Positions 1-12,114 of a stretch of DNA of 64,000 nt are shown here, one piece after another; positions within the stretch are counted from its first letter, which is position 1; the number at the start of each line of letters is the position of its first letter. Both the position numbers and the translations under genes were made by a program. The notes below the pieces were generated by a model. It made no database searches and was not told where the DNA came from. It worked only from the letters and a program-made list of their open reading frames with translations. The DNA is from Daucus carota subsp. sativus (lineage: Eukaryota > Streptophyta > Magnoliopsida > Apiales > Apiaceae), in assembly GCF_001625215.2 (NCBI RefSeq), contig NC_030381.2, positions 49,375,214 through 49,439,213 of the forward strand, read 5' to 3'.

Positions 1-698
1 GTGAAGGTAATACAGAGCACCAGATTTCGACTTCTTCATTGGACTGCCTTCTGTAGCTTGTTGTTAGTGTAAGGGTTATATTGTAACAGTAGCCTTTTTC
101 ATAATCGGTGGTGTCTATATATAAAAAACAATTCCTACTTGGAAAATTACAGTAGTTCAGCTCCTGCTTTTCCTTTCGGAATATCAAATTTAGTTAGAGA
201 GATGCGTTAAAAAACCAGAAATTGTTGAGTAATTGGGCAAGGAGGCTGATGGCCATAAACCATGAGGTGGCTGGTTAAACGTAGCAGGTAGAAATTTTAA
301 TGTTATTATTTTAAAAAATAAAGTCAGCTAAAATCACATTTTAGTGCAATATATTAGAAAAAACACCATAAGTATTTTTAAGAGGAGAAAATATGGACGT
401 ATCTTATTTTGGAAAAGTGTACAGCACATGCAAATAAGGTATATATATTTTGCACATGCAAATAAGGTATATATATTTTTTATTTGTGCGTCTTTTTGGT
501 GAGAAAATGCTCTATATGCCGCAATTTCCTTGAGTAATGTCTAGTTGAGAAAAATAATTTAAAATATCATTTATTAATGATGGATACTCGAGCGTTTTGA
601 TTATTGGAAGAAAATGTTAGATCGTGTTGTGTTTGGTTATAAAAATCACTACAAAACATCACACGGTTTAACGTTTTAAGAATAAAATGTTAAATAAA
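1..698. other. AT-rich intergenic sequence, no gene seen
   Basis: No coding region with recognisable protein similarity was found. The only structure noted is a perfect 28-bp tandem duplication beginning GCACATGCAAATAAGG at 424-451 and 452-479. Confidence 0.5.
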
Positions 699-700
699 TA

Positions 701-1006
701 CTCCCTCCGTCCCTATTTATCTGTCCACTTTGGAAGTAAAAATTTGTCCCTATTTATCTGTCCATTTATATTTTCAAAACTAATTTAATGATAGTTTTTC
801 AAATATATCTCCATAATTTCAATTTTCAAGACTTGACTTATTTAAAACTTGGTTGAATTCATGTTTTCAAGACATAAAGTTGGGGTATTCCACCATTTTC
901 AAGATATTAATTAGAGGTATTTAATGAAAAAGTTCATACAATCAATTATTCCTTGGTATGTGTTTTTTTTCTTCCAAAATGGACAGATAAAAAGGGACGG
1001 AGGGAG
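701..1006. mobile_element. Stowaway-type MITE
   Basis: The element starts CTCCCTCCGTCCC and ends with the inverted GGGACGGAGGGAG. It is flanked by TA on both sides (699-700 and 1007-1008), the TA target-site duplication expected of Tc1/Mariner-derived Stowaway MITEs. No coding capacity is visible in about 306 bp. The match of termini and TSD is read directly; the family name rests on known Stowaway consensus ends. Confidence 0.85.
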
Positions 1007-1838
1007 TAGTATTTAAGATCTTAAAGTGCTAGATTGTGTAGCGTTAAGGGAAAGATAATAAACATTGCATGATCTAACATTTTGAATTGCAAAATAATAT
1101 GTCGGGATTATCTTCTTCGGCAGTGGAGTTTTTTCTTGAAAAATTAAGGCAGTGAGGGCTAAACACCCTTTTTTGGTGGAGGTATGAAAACAATTTGAAG
1201 AAGCCGAGTTAGAAGTTGTGCTTTCAGACATTACTAGTGAGTCTTCCCAAGATGCTGCCATCATGGTTAATGATCATAATTAGACTTTTAAAACAGCACA
1301 AGTAGATTAAACGACACTCTTAATTTCTTCTGCAGACATTTATAATGATACAGTTGTGAATAAATTTGAATTAAAAAAACGTAGTTGCATAATAATGGAT
1401 GAGGTGTTGTCAAATTGAGATTAGGAAGCAAGATAATGGTTGCGCAACTGATGCAAATTGAGTGAACTATCATAATCATGATGAAGATCAAGTAGTGAGG
1501 CTGAAGATTGATGGACAGACACTAGTAGTAATTCAACAACAGAAAGAGAGGGTGGCATGAATCATTATTATCATCTATGGCATGATACACAAAAGTCTTC
1601 CTGTGCCATTCATTATGCATAGATGCTTCCTAAATACCCATTTATTTCTTTTGCTAAACTACTTTGGTCCCATGCTTTATCTTTCTTTTTTCCTTGACCA
1701 ACTACAACTGCACCATCAATTGCGCAACAAATTTCATGAGGAGACTCGAGAGTCAAGGCAGGAGATGAAAAGGTGGAAGAATTTGCACAAACATTGACAT
1801 TGAAATTATAGAAGTATTTTATTTTGTTCAGAACAATA

Positions 1839-2060
1839 CTCTCTCGTGTTCTTAATTATTCGTCTTTTGACTTTTTAATATGTTTGTTAGAGTGCTTTGG
1901 CTATATAGTTAAAATTTTCTTTTTCTAAATAAAAATATTACAGCAATACTTTTATTCATAAAAAATATTTGAAAATAACATTTATATCTACATGATCAAA
2001 GCACCTTAAAATGTGTGCTAAAAGGTCAGAAAACAGTCATTCAAAAAAGGAGAGAGGGAG
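1839..2060. mobile_element. Degenerate Stowaway-like MITE
   Basis: The left end CTCTCTCGTG is preceded by TA. The right end reads GGAGAGAGGGAG. Internal sequence runs from ATTCGTCTTTTGAC to an inverted GGTCAGAAAACAG-like stretch, as in other MITEs of this window. The right-hand TA is degraded, so this is an older, diverged copy. Confidence 0.45.
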
Positions 2061-3298
2061 TGTATAAGTTTGAGATTTTACTAAATGAGTGTCTCTTTTC
2101 TTAAAATGATTTAAATCTATGTATAGTTTGTCGTATAATTTTTCTCGATAACAAGAAATTGATGATTGTACTTTTAACAAAGACATGCATGTGCAACACT
2201 ATCCAGTATCCATCCATGGCTCTGGACTGAATACCCTGTAGGGGTGCATCAAAGTACATGGTGAAGTGAGAGGTGGATAAATCTTTGCATTCCAAAGAAG
2301 AGGGGGAGTTAAATGAGAAGCAACATAAGTTGGTAAAAACCTTAATTGCATATGGGCAAGTAGGAAACACTAGTGTATGCAAACAATACAGAACCAGTAG
2401 TGTATCATAGATTCAGAGCTTAACCTACATGCGTATCAGTGTATGAGTTGCACATGATCTGTGTTCACTCCATATTGCAACTACTTGAAACCCCACCAAA
2501 CTTCTCCATCTCATTATTACCTGCCCACTCCACACTCCTTTCTCTCCTGTGTATCCATCTTTTCCGTTAATTTCGAAACATTTTAAATTTCCAAATGCCT
2601 AAATTCATCATATTTACATAAGATATGATATTACTTTTGAACCAGGCCATCTTTCTTTTCCACCCATTTCACCTAATTAGTTGAAAAAACACCATTTCAG
2701 CTACAAACACCATCAATTTGGGTGGACACATGTCAAGTGAAGTTGATGAAATATGCTCTCTTTGGACAAAATTATGTCACTCTATGATTAAAAAAAAAAG
2801 ATAACCAGAAAAAAAAATTGGATTCTTTTATTAGGATTTTCTGGCTTCTACAGTTATAGGTTTATTTATTTAGCTTATGTATATATATATAAAAAAAAAA
2901 AGAATTCTATGTTTTGAAATACAAGTCATTTGATTTTTTAACATATATTTTGAATATTTTGACCGCGTTCGCTAAATTATTAATTTTGAAATTTCTTTTC
3001 TGAGTTATAATAGTAATTTTATATATTTACTAAAAAAGAAAATTTAAGAAATAATAATTTTCATTATGTGACCAAAAAATTTAGAAATATGTGTCAAAAA
3101 ATAAAATGATTTATATATTTCAAAATAGAAGAGTAAAATTAAACATGATATTTGTAATTGCAATTCCTAAATCACATGTGACACCAACACCCTTTTTTCC
3201 TACACGAAAATCACAAATTGTATGTTTGTATAGAATGGCAAGTCAATTTAATAAAAAGACCAGCACACACTTGACACAACACAACACATAAAATCCTC
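2061..3298. other. Upstream region of the E6-like gene
   Basis: No gene is seen. The stretch at about 2905-3137 (ends resembling GTTTTGAAATACAAGTCATT and its inverse) looks like a decayed relative of the MITE at 51749. If so, an old MITE lies in the distal promoter of the downstream E6-like gene. Confidence 0.35.
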
Positions 3299-3305
3299 TA
3301 TATAG
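3299..3305 (+). promoter_or_regulatory. Probable TATA box of the E6-like gene
   Basis: TATATAG lies in the context CTCTATATAGAGG, 61 bp upstream of the ATG at 3366. This leaves room for a 5' UTR of about 30 nt, a normal plant spacing. It is inferred from sequence and position only. Confidence 0.55.
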
Positions 3306-3365
3306 AGGCAGCACCTTAACAATATTTTCCCAACTAGATACCCAACAATTCCTTTCTAATCCAGC

Positions 3366-4316
3366 ATGGCTTCCCCTACCACCTATTTTTCTATCCTCAT
3401 CTTCCTAACCCTCTTTTCCTCCCTTCATGTTCATGCAAGAGAAAGCAAGTTCTTTAGCAAATTCACCAATGACAACAATGCCAAACAGCTTCTCCCACCA
3501 AAAGAGCAAGAACAGCCCTTAAACAAACCAGAACAAGAGCCAAATTTCATCCCACAGAACCAACAAAACTCCGGGGGCTATGGCCTCTACGGACACGAAT
3601 CAGGCCAACTCCCTCCCACCACCACCACCACCGAAAACCTCCCCTACACAACAGAAACAGAAAACTCATACAACAAAGAATCCATCCCTAGTTCCAACAA
3701 TGGCCAGTACTACAACAATGATGCTCAAGTCAATACCGAATCCTACTCAAACAATGACCAGTACTACAACAACAATGCTCAGGTCAATACCGAATCCTAC
3801 TCAAACAATGGCCAGTACTACAACAATGATGCTTATGTCACTAAGCCGCAAGGCATGAGTGACACAAGATTCATGGACGAGGCCTACAAGCCCTACACGA
3901 CTCCCATCAACAACAACGACAACAACAACAACAATTATTATAATAACGGCAATATGTACAACAATAGGCAGCATGGGATTGGTGAGGCCAAGCTCGGAGT
4001 GACTAATGACAACAATTACAACAATGAGAAGCAGGGCATGAGTGACACAAGGTTCTTGGAGAACGGAAGGTATTATTATGACCTTAATAGCGAAAATAAT
4101 TACAATCTTAATGCTAATAACGTCAATGAAAATTCAAGAGGGTTCAACTCAAGAAATGAGTATTACAACAATAGAGGCAATTATGGAAACTCATTTAGGC
4201 AGCAGTATGGGAACAATGAGAACTCCAACTCTTATGAAGCTAACAATTCCATGGAAGGGTACAATGGGAATCAAGAGGAGTTCCAGGAGAGCCAAGAGGA
4301 GCAATTCAATCCTTGA
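3366..4316 (+). CDS. Protein E6-like, secreted Asn/Tyr-rich protein
   Basis: This is a single-exon gene of 316 aa. Residues 1-24 form a signal peptide (hydrophobic SILIFLTLFSSL, then HVHA before RESK), so the product should enter the secretory pathway and probably the cell wall. The mature part is dominated by Asn, Tyr, Gln and Ser. It holds about three tandem copies of a 17-residue unit around NNGQYYNNDAQVNTES near residues 109-155, and two GMSDTRF motifs (about residues 161 and 226), the hallmark of plant E6-like proteins first known from cotton fibre. The Asn-rich spacer between the motifs is built from AAC/AAT repeats and is probably length-polymorphic. The tail is Glu/Gln-rich. The molecular function of E6 proteins is not established. 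The start is the first ATG after the TATA box and gives the signal peptide. Confidence 0.85.
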   Translation: MASPTTYFSILIFLTLFSSLHVHARESKFFSKFTNDNNAKQLLPPKEQEQPLNKPEQEPNFIPQNQQNSGGYGLYGHESGQLPPTTTTTENLPYTTETENSYNKESIPSSNNGQYYNNDAQVNTESYSNNDQYYNNNAQVNTESYSNNGQYYNNDAYVTKPQGMSDTRFMDEAYKPYTTPINNNDNNNNNYYNNGNMYNNRQHGIGEAKLGVTNDNNYNNEKQGMSDTRFLENGRYYYDLNSENNYNLNANNVNENSRGFNSRNEYYNNRGNYGNSFRQQYGNNENSNSYEANNSMEGYNGNQEEFQESQEEQFNP

Positions 4317-4412
4317 GCTTGAATGTTCATTAGTTACATGAAATGAAGTCTATTTATTAATTGTGATTTTTAATATATATTTGTAATATAAATGTTTCAC
4401 CCGGAGAATACA

Positions 4413-4608
4413 GATGAACTTGTACCGGATCGAATTGTTATACATTATAATCTGATTATCTATGTGTTCGTGCAGAATTGCAGATTGCAAAAGCAATAAA
4501 TAATATTTAAGATGAACTTGTACTGGACTCGAAGTGTTATAAATTATAATCTGATCATCTACGTGTTCGTGCAGAATTGCAGATTGCAAATGCAATAAAT
4601 AACATTTA
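4413..4608. repeat. 98-bp tandem duplication downstream of the E6-like gene
   Basis: Two near-identical units begin GATGAACTTGTAC at 4413 and 4511. Each contains TATAATCTGAT, GTGTTCGTGCAGAATTGCAG and a GCAATAAATAA end. The AATAAA-like string occurs once per unit, so the 3' UTR/poly(A) region may be duplicated. The start is only about 97 bp after the stop codon. Confidence 0.75.
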
Positions 4609-4609
4609 T

Positions 4610-7600
4610 AGTATTATAAATCTCTCCGCACAGAGTATGGAGGCTTTAGAATTGTAGGTCGCGCGCAACACCTATTTCCTTCATTTAGTATGACATTATT
4701 TGCTCGGAATTATTTTTTGGCTTCCTCCAAAAGACTTGATACTAGTAAAATTCTTCGACCGTTCATATTCAAAATAATTTATTTTTTTATCTTTACGACA
4801 TAGGACTTGGATTGACACTCACTCAATAAAATTTTCACCACAAAACCAAAAACTTGCTGCCCCCTTTTCTTACTTTCTTGTACCACTTGTACAGTTGTAC
4901 CAAAAGCCATGGGCATATTCATGTACTACTAGTTTGGATTCACCAATGTTGCGGTAACGCTTAACAAACCGTACTAGCAGACCTACATGATCAATACTCA
5001 GCATTATAGTCCATTATGCCTCAGGTCCACCAGCACAAAATCATGCCCCATTGTTTAATGTACACAAGTTAATAATCTTATCTCCATTGTATTTAGAGAT
5101 AATAAAAGCAATTGAATTCTTGAAGTTAGTTACCCGAACTAGAGTTTATCTTTAGTTCTGTAAGGATTATCTTAAACACAACACGTGTGAGTCGTGTTTT
5201 GTTGAAATATAAGTATAAGATTCATAAAAGAGTCTCCTCGAATACTTTAAAGTTTTAGATGGAATGGTTACCTATATGATATCAGAGCTCTGGTTTACGG
5301 GAGGTGTCAGGTTCGAGTCCATGCCACCCCTAATAATCTCTGCTGACTTGTAATTGTAATTTGGGCTCCTTGGATGTAACCTCCCTGCTGACTTGTAATT
5401 GTAATTTGGGCTCCTTGGACTAATGATCTGCATCAGGTCACCTGTTTCCACTTTTGGTGCAGAGGAGGATTATGTTCCGGTATCCAAAGACTCTCAATGA
5501 TCCAAATTGTGTTGTTGTCTAAGCGACATGATCAGTTAAAACACGTACTCCCTATGTCGCACTTTATTATTATAAGTTTATAACCACGCATTCGTAAACT
5601 ATACTTATTTAACATTTATTAACTATTTTTATGTGGTTAAGATTAAGTCAAGTATCCATTTTTAAATTAAAAAAAATGAAGAAAAAACGTATTCATTTCT
5701 TAAAAATTGTGTTAATCAAACAAGCTCATACAAATCACTGTACAATGTTTGAGTTGATTGGGTGAAGTGTGTGAAATGTTGAGTATATAATGTTTTAAAT
5801 TTTTTTTAGTAAAGATAAGAAAATTATATTTGCAATCATATTTGCAACTACTGACAATCTTATATACAATTACAGATACAGTCTTAAAAACTATTGAAAT
5901 TAATTTCAATTAAAACAACCATAAATACAACTTCAATGAATATCCTTGCGCAACTGAATCTCAGTTATCAACCAAAAACAACTAATACAATAACTTCTCA
6001 AAATAAAAAAACCAAATCAACTAAAATTAATAATCTCAATTCTAATACAATTCTAAAAGCAGTCATACAATTAAATGTTACTTTATGATCAACGAAAAGT
6101 CATATTATCGTCACTTTCTCACTCGATTGAATATGTACACACATACCACATACAATTATATTAAAGAAAATTTAACGCACGATTCTTTAATTTCCTTCAC
6201 TATATTGATTTTATACATTGATTTTATTTGGAAATTAAGGTTTAGTTATTAGTAGACTGAATTAGATTTGTTTGGAAGTGTTGTACGAAACTGTTGTAAT
6301 GTTAGTAAAAGTGCTGGTAAAAGAAATTGATGATGCAAAACTCATATAATTGTCTAGTAATTTTTTTGAAAAAGGACATATTTTGATTTATAATATTAGA
6401 AAATAATGATATTGGAGGGGTGTGATACTAAAGTCCATTGCAATTTCCCGCAAAAATTTTAAAAAAAATTAGCAATTTTTTTAAAAGTATGGTATACCTA
6501 CTTTCTCTAAAAGCAACTTTTGAGTGAAAAGGTGTTCCGAATTTTTTTTTTTGGATTTACTTAAAAAATTTATTAGTTTTTTTTATAAACAGCTGTTCAG
6601 TCAGTTTTTTGTATTTTAAGTAGACACGTAGCAATCTTTAATTAAAAAAGTTTCTCTAATTTACTTTTTAAAGATTAGTATTTTTAAGTCTCAATCACTA
6701 TATTAATCAATTAATCCGTTAATTAAAAAACATTAATATTAGATATTTCACATGGTGAAACGACTTTAATAGTTTCAAACCAAACATCATCATACTTATT
6801 TTTAGTACCTTTTCTTTTGTACTATACTTTTATCATTTAAATAGGAGAACATGGTTTTTCTTAACCTTTTTATTTGTACACTTTTTTATGAAAGTAATTA
6901 TTACAAGTTTATCTATAGTGTCATATAAAAATATATTAACTCGAACGTATTTATTAATTATTTATTATTTAAAAAAAATTTTTCATTTAAAGACACGTAT
7001 AACTCTAACATTAATATATTTCCAATAGCATATTAAATATTAAAACACATGCGATAAAAAAATATTAGAAGTCGCCCTTAAATCCCGACTTGTAAACTAA
7101 TTTGTTTACAAGACTTTTTCTGAGTTTAACTGATATAAACTTATTTGATGTGCCGAACAGATATACATGTTTATTATATTCAATATAAATATACTTCATC
7201 TTTGTATTTTAATAGGCTTTTTTTAAAAATAAAATGTTTCATAATATTTGTCTCCTTCTTTGTTTAATGTAACTTTATACAATTATTTTAATAATCGTGT
7301 TTTTCAAAATAAAATGTATCATAGTCTCCTTATTTGTTCAATGTAACTTAATACTATTTTCAACATTGACTATCAATAATTCACACAACTTTCAAAATTC
7401 TCTAAACAACTAATTATGAAATTTCATAAAATTGATGAAAATTTGGTTATATTCATGTTTAGTTAATGCAATTTTAGTGATGACAACAATAATAAGATAT
7501 CACGTTTAATATTTTTTTAATATGTGTGAAATTTGTAAAGAAAACTATTAAAATGGGCAGAAGGGAGTATCAACTAAAATATATCATTATTTATTTAACT

Positions 7601-7727
7601 TTATTTTAATTTTAATATAAAGACATATTATTCTCATATAATTATATTTACAAATAAAGTAAACATGTCATCCGGTCCAAACGAATGATGGTGGTAATGG
7701 TTGAAGGTTGACTTGTATATACGTATC
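4610..7727. other. AT-rich intergenic region with retroelement debris
   Basis: No intact gene was found. At 5341 and 5386 a 35-bp sequence starting TGCTGACTTGTAATTG is tandemly repeated with a 45-bp period. At about 5279-5290, TGATATCAGAGC is one mismatch from the initiator-Met tRNA primer-binding site (TGGTATCAGAGC) used by many plant LTR retrotransposons, so 5180-5420 may be an LTR/PBS remnant (weak). A Stowaway-like left end (TACTCCCTATGTCGCAC) occurs at about 5546. The rest shows nothing recognisable. Confidence 0.35.
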
Positions 7728-9010
7728 GATTTAATAAAAAAATTGAATAATCAGTAAAAATTACCAGCGCAATCATTATATATTACCGGTGTAATTACTA
7801 AATATTATTGTTTTTCTAATTTTCATTTGACTTATGTTTCTAGTGGAGTCAATGATTTATAGTGGTATGCTACGAATCTCTATATAAAAAGGACTTATAT
7901 ATTATATTTCCTCTCTTGATTATTGTTGCACAGCGGAATTCGTAAACTTTGTTACAATATTACGAATTTGCAATATTTTTCGATTGCTGCCTTCTAGAAC
8001 TCAGGTTGGAATTTTTTATTCTGATTTTGTCTTGTCACTTGAGTTTCTCCAATTTACACGGTAAATCTTGTTCAAAGATTCCACTTACTTTATATCGAGA
8101 AAAGCTGGAGCTACTTTTGAAGATATAAATATTGTGGACAGTCAGCGTACTTGTAATTCTGTGAAATATTTTATATAGATGTTGATTGTGAAAGGAAGGG
8201 CTACCTTTGATATTTATCAGAAAAAAGTAAACGAAAGAGTATTGTATACGTTACTTTTGATTAAGGGAATAAAATGAAACGATTAATCGAGGGTGACATT
8301 AAAATGCTGATTACAGATAGTAAAAGTATTTTAAAAGTTATGGATGACATAGTTGTAATTGACTATGATTTACCTATCGAGTCATAAAAAATATTTTTGT
8401 GTGAAAACACACATTTGTAGTGATCAACTTCATCACTAATATAAATGTTGTGGACTTTTATAAAATACAAGATTATTACAATTTTGTTATCGATTGTATT
8501 CCTCCACAATTTCAGTTAGATTTATTTGAAAATGTTCTGTTTGATGTCATGTGAAGTACATACATGCCTTTTAGAGAATTTTGAAGACCAAATATTAATT
8601 TGCAATATATAGTATGGTAATTTTTTTGTGATTTAATCAAAAAAAATTGAATAATAAATAAATATTACCGGCGCAATCACTACTTTTTACCGATTCAATT
8701 ACAAAACATTATTGTTTTCTAATCTTCATTTGACTTTTGTTTCTAATAGAGTCAATGATTTATAATGGTATGCTACGAACCTTTATACAAGAAGCACTTA
8801 TGTATTATATTTTCTCTCTTGATTATTGTTGCGCAACGGAATTTGTAAACTTTGTTACACTATTATGAATTTGAAATATTTTTCAGTTACTATCTTCTAT
8901 AACTCATGTTAGGGATTTATTTTTTCTGATTTTGTTATGTCACTAGAGTTTCTCTGATTTACATTGTAATTAATCTTGATCAAAGATTCCACTTATCTCG
9001 AGAAAAGTTG
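7728..9010. repeat. Pair of ~380-bp direct repeats
   Basis: Copy 1 (7728-8107) and copy 2 (8630-9010) run in the same direction and share nearly all their sequence. Examples are GAGTCAATGATTTATA, GGTATGCTACGAA, TCTCTTGATTATTGTTGC and the CGAGAAAAG end. Copy 1 carries a TATA-like CTCTATATAAAAAGG; the same place in copy 2 is mutated (CCTTTATACAAGAAGC). They have no TG...CA ends, so they are not typical LTRs. A segmental duplication of a promoter-plus-leader-like sequence fits best. The 520-bp spacer holds no recognisable gene. Confidence 0.65.
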
Positions 9011-9028
9011 ATTAATGTATCCGTAAAC

Positions 9029-9355
9029 ATGAATAGGGATCCTTTTATTCTAAGCACTCTTGCTGGTGATGAGATTTATATTGCAAAGAGGGGAGAATTT
9101 CAGTGTATGAAGGCTTCTTTTAACAATGGTATTCTCACCCCGGTCTACATTGGCTTGTTGAATGATGAGAGTCTATTTATGATTGGTATCCTCACTCCGG
9201 TCTACATTGGCTTGTTGAATGAAAAGGGTCTAACCATGTGGAAGATGATGATGTTTTTGTATTGTTTGGAAGCTCCTATCTATGGGAAATATTTACACCC
9301 ATTGAGATTAATGCATGATGTTTGTATAGAGGGCATTTTCAACTCCAAATTGTGA
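9029..9355 (+). CDS. Unrecognised short ORF after the second direct repeat
   Basis: This open frame encodes about 108 aa from the ATG at 9029, directly after repeat copy 2. I recognise no domain. It contains a 19-residue tandem duplication (GILTPVYIGLLN followed by ESL/KGL-type variants), encoded by a 57-bp direct repeat that keeps the frame. The frame could be the surviving piece of a duplicated gene, or chance. Codon use and the lack of family similarity argue against a functional gene. Confidence 0.2.
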   Translation: MNRDPFILSTLAGDEIYIAKRGEFQCMKASFNNGILTPVYIGLLNDESLFMIGILTPVYIGLLNEKGLTMWKMMMFLYCLEAPIYGKYLHPLRLMHDVCIEGIFNSKL

Positions 9356-9359
9356 TATC

Positions 9360-11255
9360 TAACGTGTACAAGCTAATTGTATCTCCTTTATCTCATGGAT
9401 ATATATTAAAATTAAGAAAAATCCGGTACAAACATTAGATTGTCTAAGATGGAGAGTAACATTACAAATAAATATTTGCTTGTTCAAATCAAAAGCTACT
9501 ATACCATACATACTAATATTTGGGAACGCAAACATGATTTATTTTTATTTAAAAAACATATGGTGGATTATGATTTGATTTCTTGCTAGTTATACTTGTT
9601 ATAAAGAACTCTGAACAACAGCTCGTATGATCATATCGGTGAAAGAAATTATAACAATTTATTTGAAGTGGTTGTACTTTAACTAGCTGACTACTGAAAT
9701 TTCACATGAAATATATTTTTTATTTTTGATATTTTTATAATATCATTAAAATAAGTATATCTCAACATCTATGCGGTTGGATCTTCAAGAAATATGTAAA
9801 AAAAAATAAGATATTAATTGAATTTTTATAAAAAAAACAAATTTTTATAAACTACTCGAACTCAACTCGGTTCTTAACGAGTTCGAACAACAAATATTGT
9901 TTGATTAGCTTAATGATCAAACTCGACTTGTCAAGAGAAAACTCGAACACGATAAGTAAAAACTCGGCTCGGTTCCTTTACAACCCTAACTGAGATGGAA
10001 GAGAGCGAATAAAATGTATGTTTTTCTCACTTTTGTGAAGGTTTGGTGTGAGAGTTTTAAGCTCCGGTGTTAGCTCTAAGTTTATCACCGGAAGAACTTA
10101 TTTGGGGGAGTTTTTTCCTGAAAATTTAAGGGCGAGTTTCTATATAAAAAAAGTACATATTTTTATAATTTTTTAGATATAAATATTAAGAAGATGTTTT
10201 ATATTTGTTATTTAGTAAAATATAAGGATTTATTCAAAAAAAAAAGAATTATATGTATTTTTTTTTCCAGAGATAAGGTTTTATTTCTCAAAACCAAGTT
10301 TAGTAAAACGAGCGCCAAGCACTTTTAATAAGAAAACATGTTTTAAAAAACTCCCTAAATTGAATCAATGACTTCACCGGAAGCAAGGCAACGATAGAAA
10401 TTCAGTTAAAAGGCCTTCTGTACAATTCAGGGTAGCAACTGAGCAACTCATCATTCATGTTCAGCGGTTATTGATTATTTAAAATCTGTTAAATATTTTG
10501 ACAGTGCAAATATTATATTTACGAGTACAAACTGACGGAAGAACATCAACTTTTCTCCCTCACCAACAGCAAAACTATTGATGCATTTTATCATGTCACT
10601 AAAATTATATGAAAATGGCGTCGTATTCCTTAGACGACATCAATTACTACTTGTCATTTTATTACTACATACACAGCTATGAAATAATGAAATGAAATAA
10701 AATAAAATAGTATCACAGTTGCAGAGTAAAGAGGCATCATATTAATTTTTCAGTACTACTGATAGTGAAGCAACACCATACTATTAATTATATAATTATT
10801 AGTACCCTCCAAACAACCTAGCAAGTAGCAAGTGACCCATTTATACATTAAACTATTTAAAACCATAATTCTATATTGCTGGATTATTGTTCATCAACCT
10901 CTTGTCCGAGTTTATTTTAAGTGTTAGTCACTATCTAATTAGCAGACTTAAAATTATTTTTAGGAAAATATGTTCAAACTGGCTATCCAAAATTACATGC
11001 ACAAATATACAATGATGGCTTATCATATATTAATATAATTAAGAGCCAAGAATGAGAAGAAAAAACTAGAGCAAATACAAGAGAACAGAACACAAGGGTG
11101 ACTAATATGCTAGGAGGGGCCCAAGAGAATGATTTATGGTAATGTTTAAGGAATAGTTCTAAGTTTGTTTGAAAAGTAAGCCTTTACTTGTATTAAAAAC
11201 GAGTTTGGTTGGTGATATTTGGATTGCCAATCATCTCCTCCTTTTTGCAGCTCTT
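9360..11255. other. Intergenic region, hAT-like terminal fragment only
   Basis: No gene is seen. At about 9850-9995 the sequence is rich in CTCGAACTCAACTCGG / AACTCGGCTCGGTTCC and ends with TACAACCCTAA. This resembles the terminus of common plant hAT-type non-autonomous elements (TAGGGTTGTAAA...GAGCCGAG on the other strand). No second terminus was found. Confidence 0.3.
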
Positions 11256-11591
11256 ATGAATACTCAGGTGAGTTTTTTTTTTCATGGCTTTTGATTGTTC
11301 TCTAAAAGTCCTGCTGATTTAGAGTCTGGATTCTGTGAAATTCAAAGCATTTTTGTATCGAAATCTTTGTTGTAGAATTTATATGATCTTTCTTGAGCTC
11401 TCTGATTATTAATTCTAATAGCAACTAGCAAGTGCTTGTGCATTTTTTCTGTATGATGAATACCATAAGCTTTCTTTGATATGATATCAAAGAAAAAGCA
11501 CAACTGAAATGAATGATTAAATTTGATATAGTCACTTTTCCAGATGCTGCTGATTTTTAACGTGACTTTTCGGGTATAATTTTGGTAACAG

Positions 11592-12083
11592 ATGGCTCTG
11601 CAGGATAATTTGATGCGAAATGGATGGCCTCTTGGGCTCGAAAACATGAACACCAGATTGCTCCAAGCTGCAGACAGCTCACCGCAGGCTGCAGTGGTCG
11701 CATCAGAGCCAAGTTCTTTACATGTGCCATCTTCCAGCTTCTCATCATTCTCATCCTCCAATCTTGACACAGAGGTACTAATTTTTGTGAAAATAGACTT
11801 GTCATTTATAATTTCACTCTGAAATCATGATATTAATTTTAGTTCAACATGTTTGCTACAGTCCACAATATCATTTTTCGCAGACCACAGTGTGACACTA
11901 GGGCGGTTGATTGGAATCAATCCGAGGTCCAGGCAAAGCTTGCGCTTCACAAACACAATGCAAGCTGAGACGGAGCAAGAACCTGGTAGCATTGTCTCTG
12001 CTAATGGTGAAAAGATGATGTGTCGGGGGATTTGTGTTCCTTTGCTGCGAAATATAATGGTGATGAAATGCAAGAGCTACTAG
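11592..12083 (+). CDS. Plant-specific small protein of unknown function, 2 exons
   Basis: Two exons, 11592-11774 and 11862-12083 (stop at 12081-12083), join in phase 0 across a GT-AG intron to encode 134 aa. Key segments are WPLGLENMNTRL near the N-terminus, a Ser-rich SSSFSSFSSSNLDTE at the exon junction, then SFFADHSVTLGRLIGI, and GICVPLL near the C-terminus. This SSNLDTE-S-x-SFF-x(4)-S-x-x-LG-x-LIGI arrangement is, from memory, shared by a small plant-specific family without assigned function. A GT-AG intron in the leader (donor 11268, acceptor just before the ATG) is likely. The upstream exon offers an in-frame ATG at 11256 that would add MNTQ. The gene ends only 28 bp before the TSD of the next MITE, so its 3' UTR may run into that element. 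Confidence 0.7.
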
Positions 12084-12114
12084 CAAAAGACATGATTTAT
12101 ATAGTGAAGTATTA

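Noticed and set aside
5279-5325. Possible tRNA gene or SINE (GGTTCGAGTCC B-box-like)
   Set aside because: No cloverleaf can be drawn, and no TSD or tail was found. The upstream TGATATCAGAGC rather suggests a retrotransposon primer-binding site.
7728-9010. LTR pair of a short retrotransposon
   Set aside because: The repeats lack TG...CA ends, a primer-binding site, a polypurine tract and a TSD.
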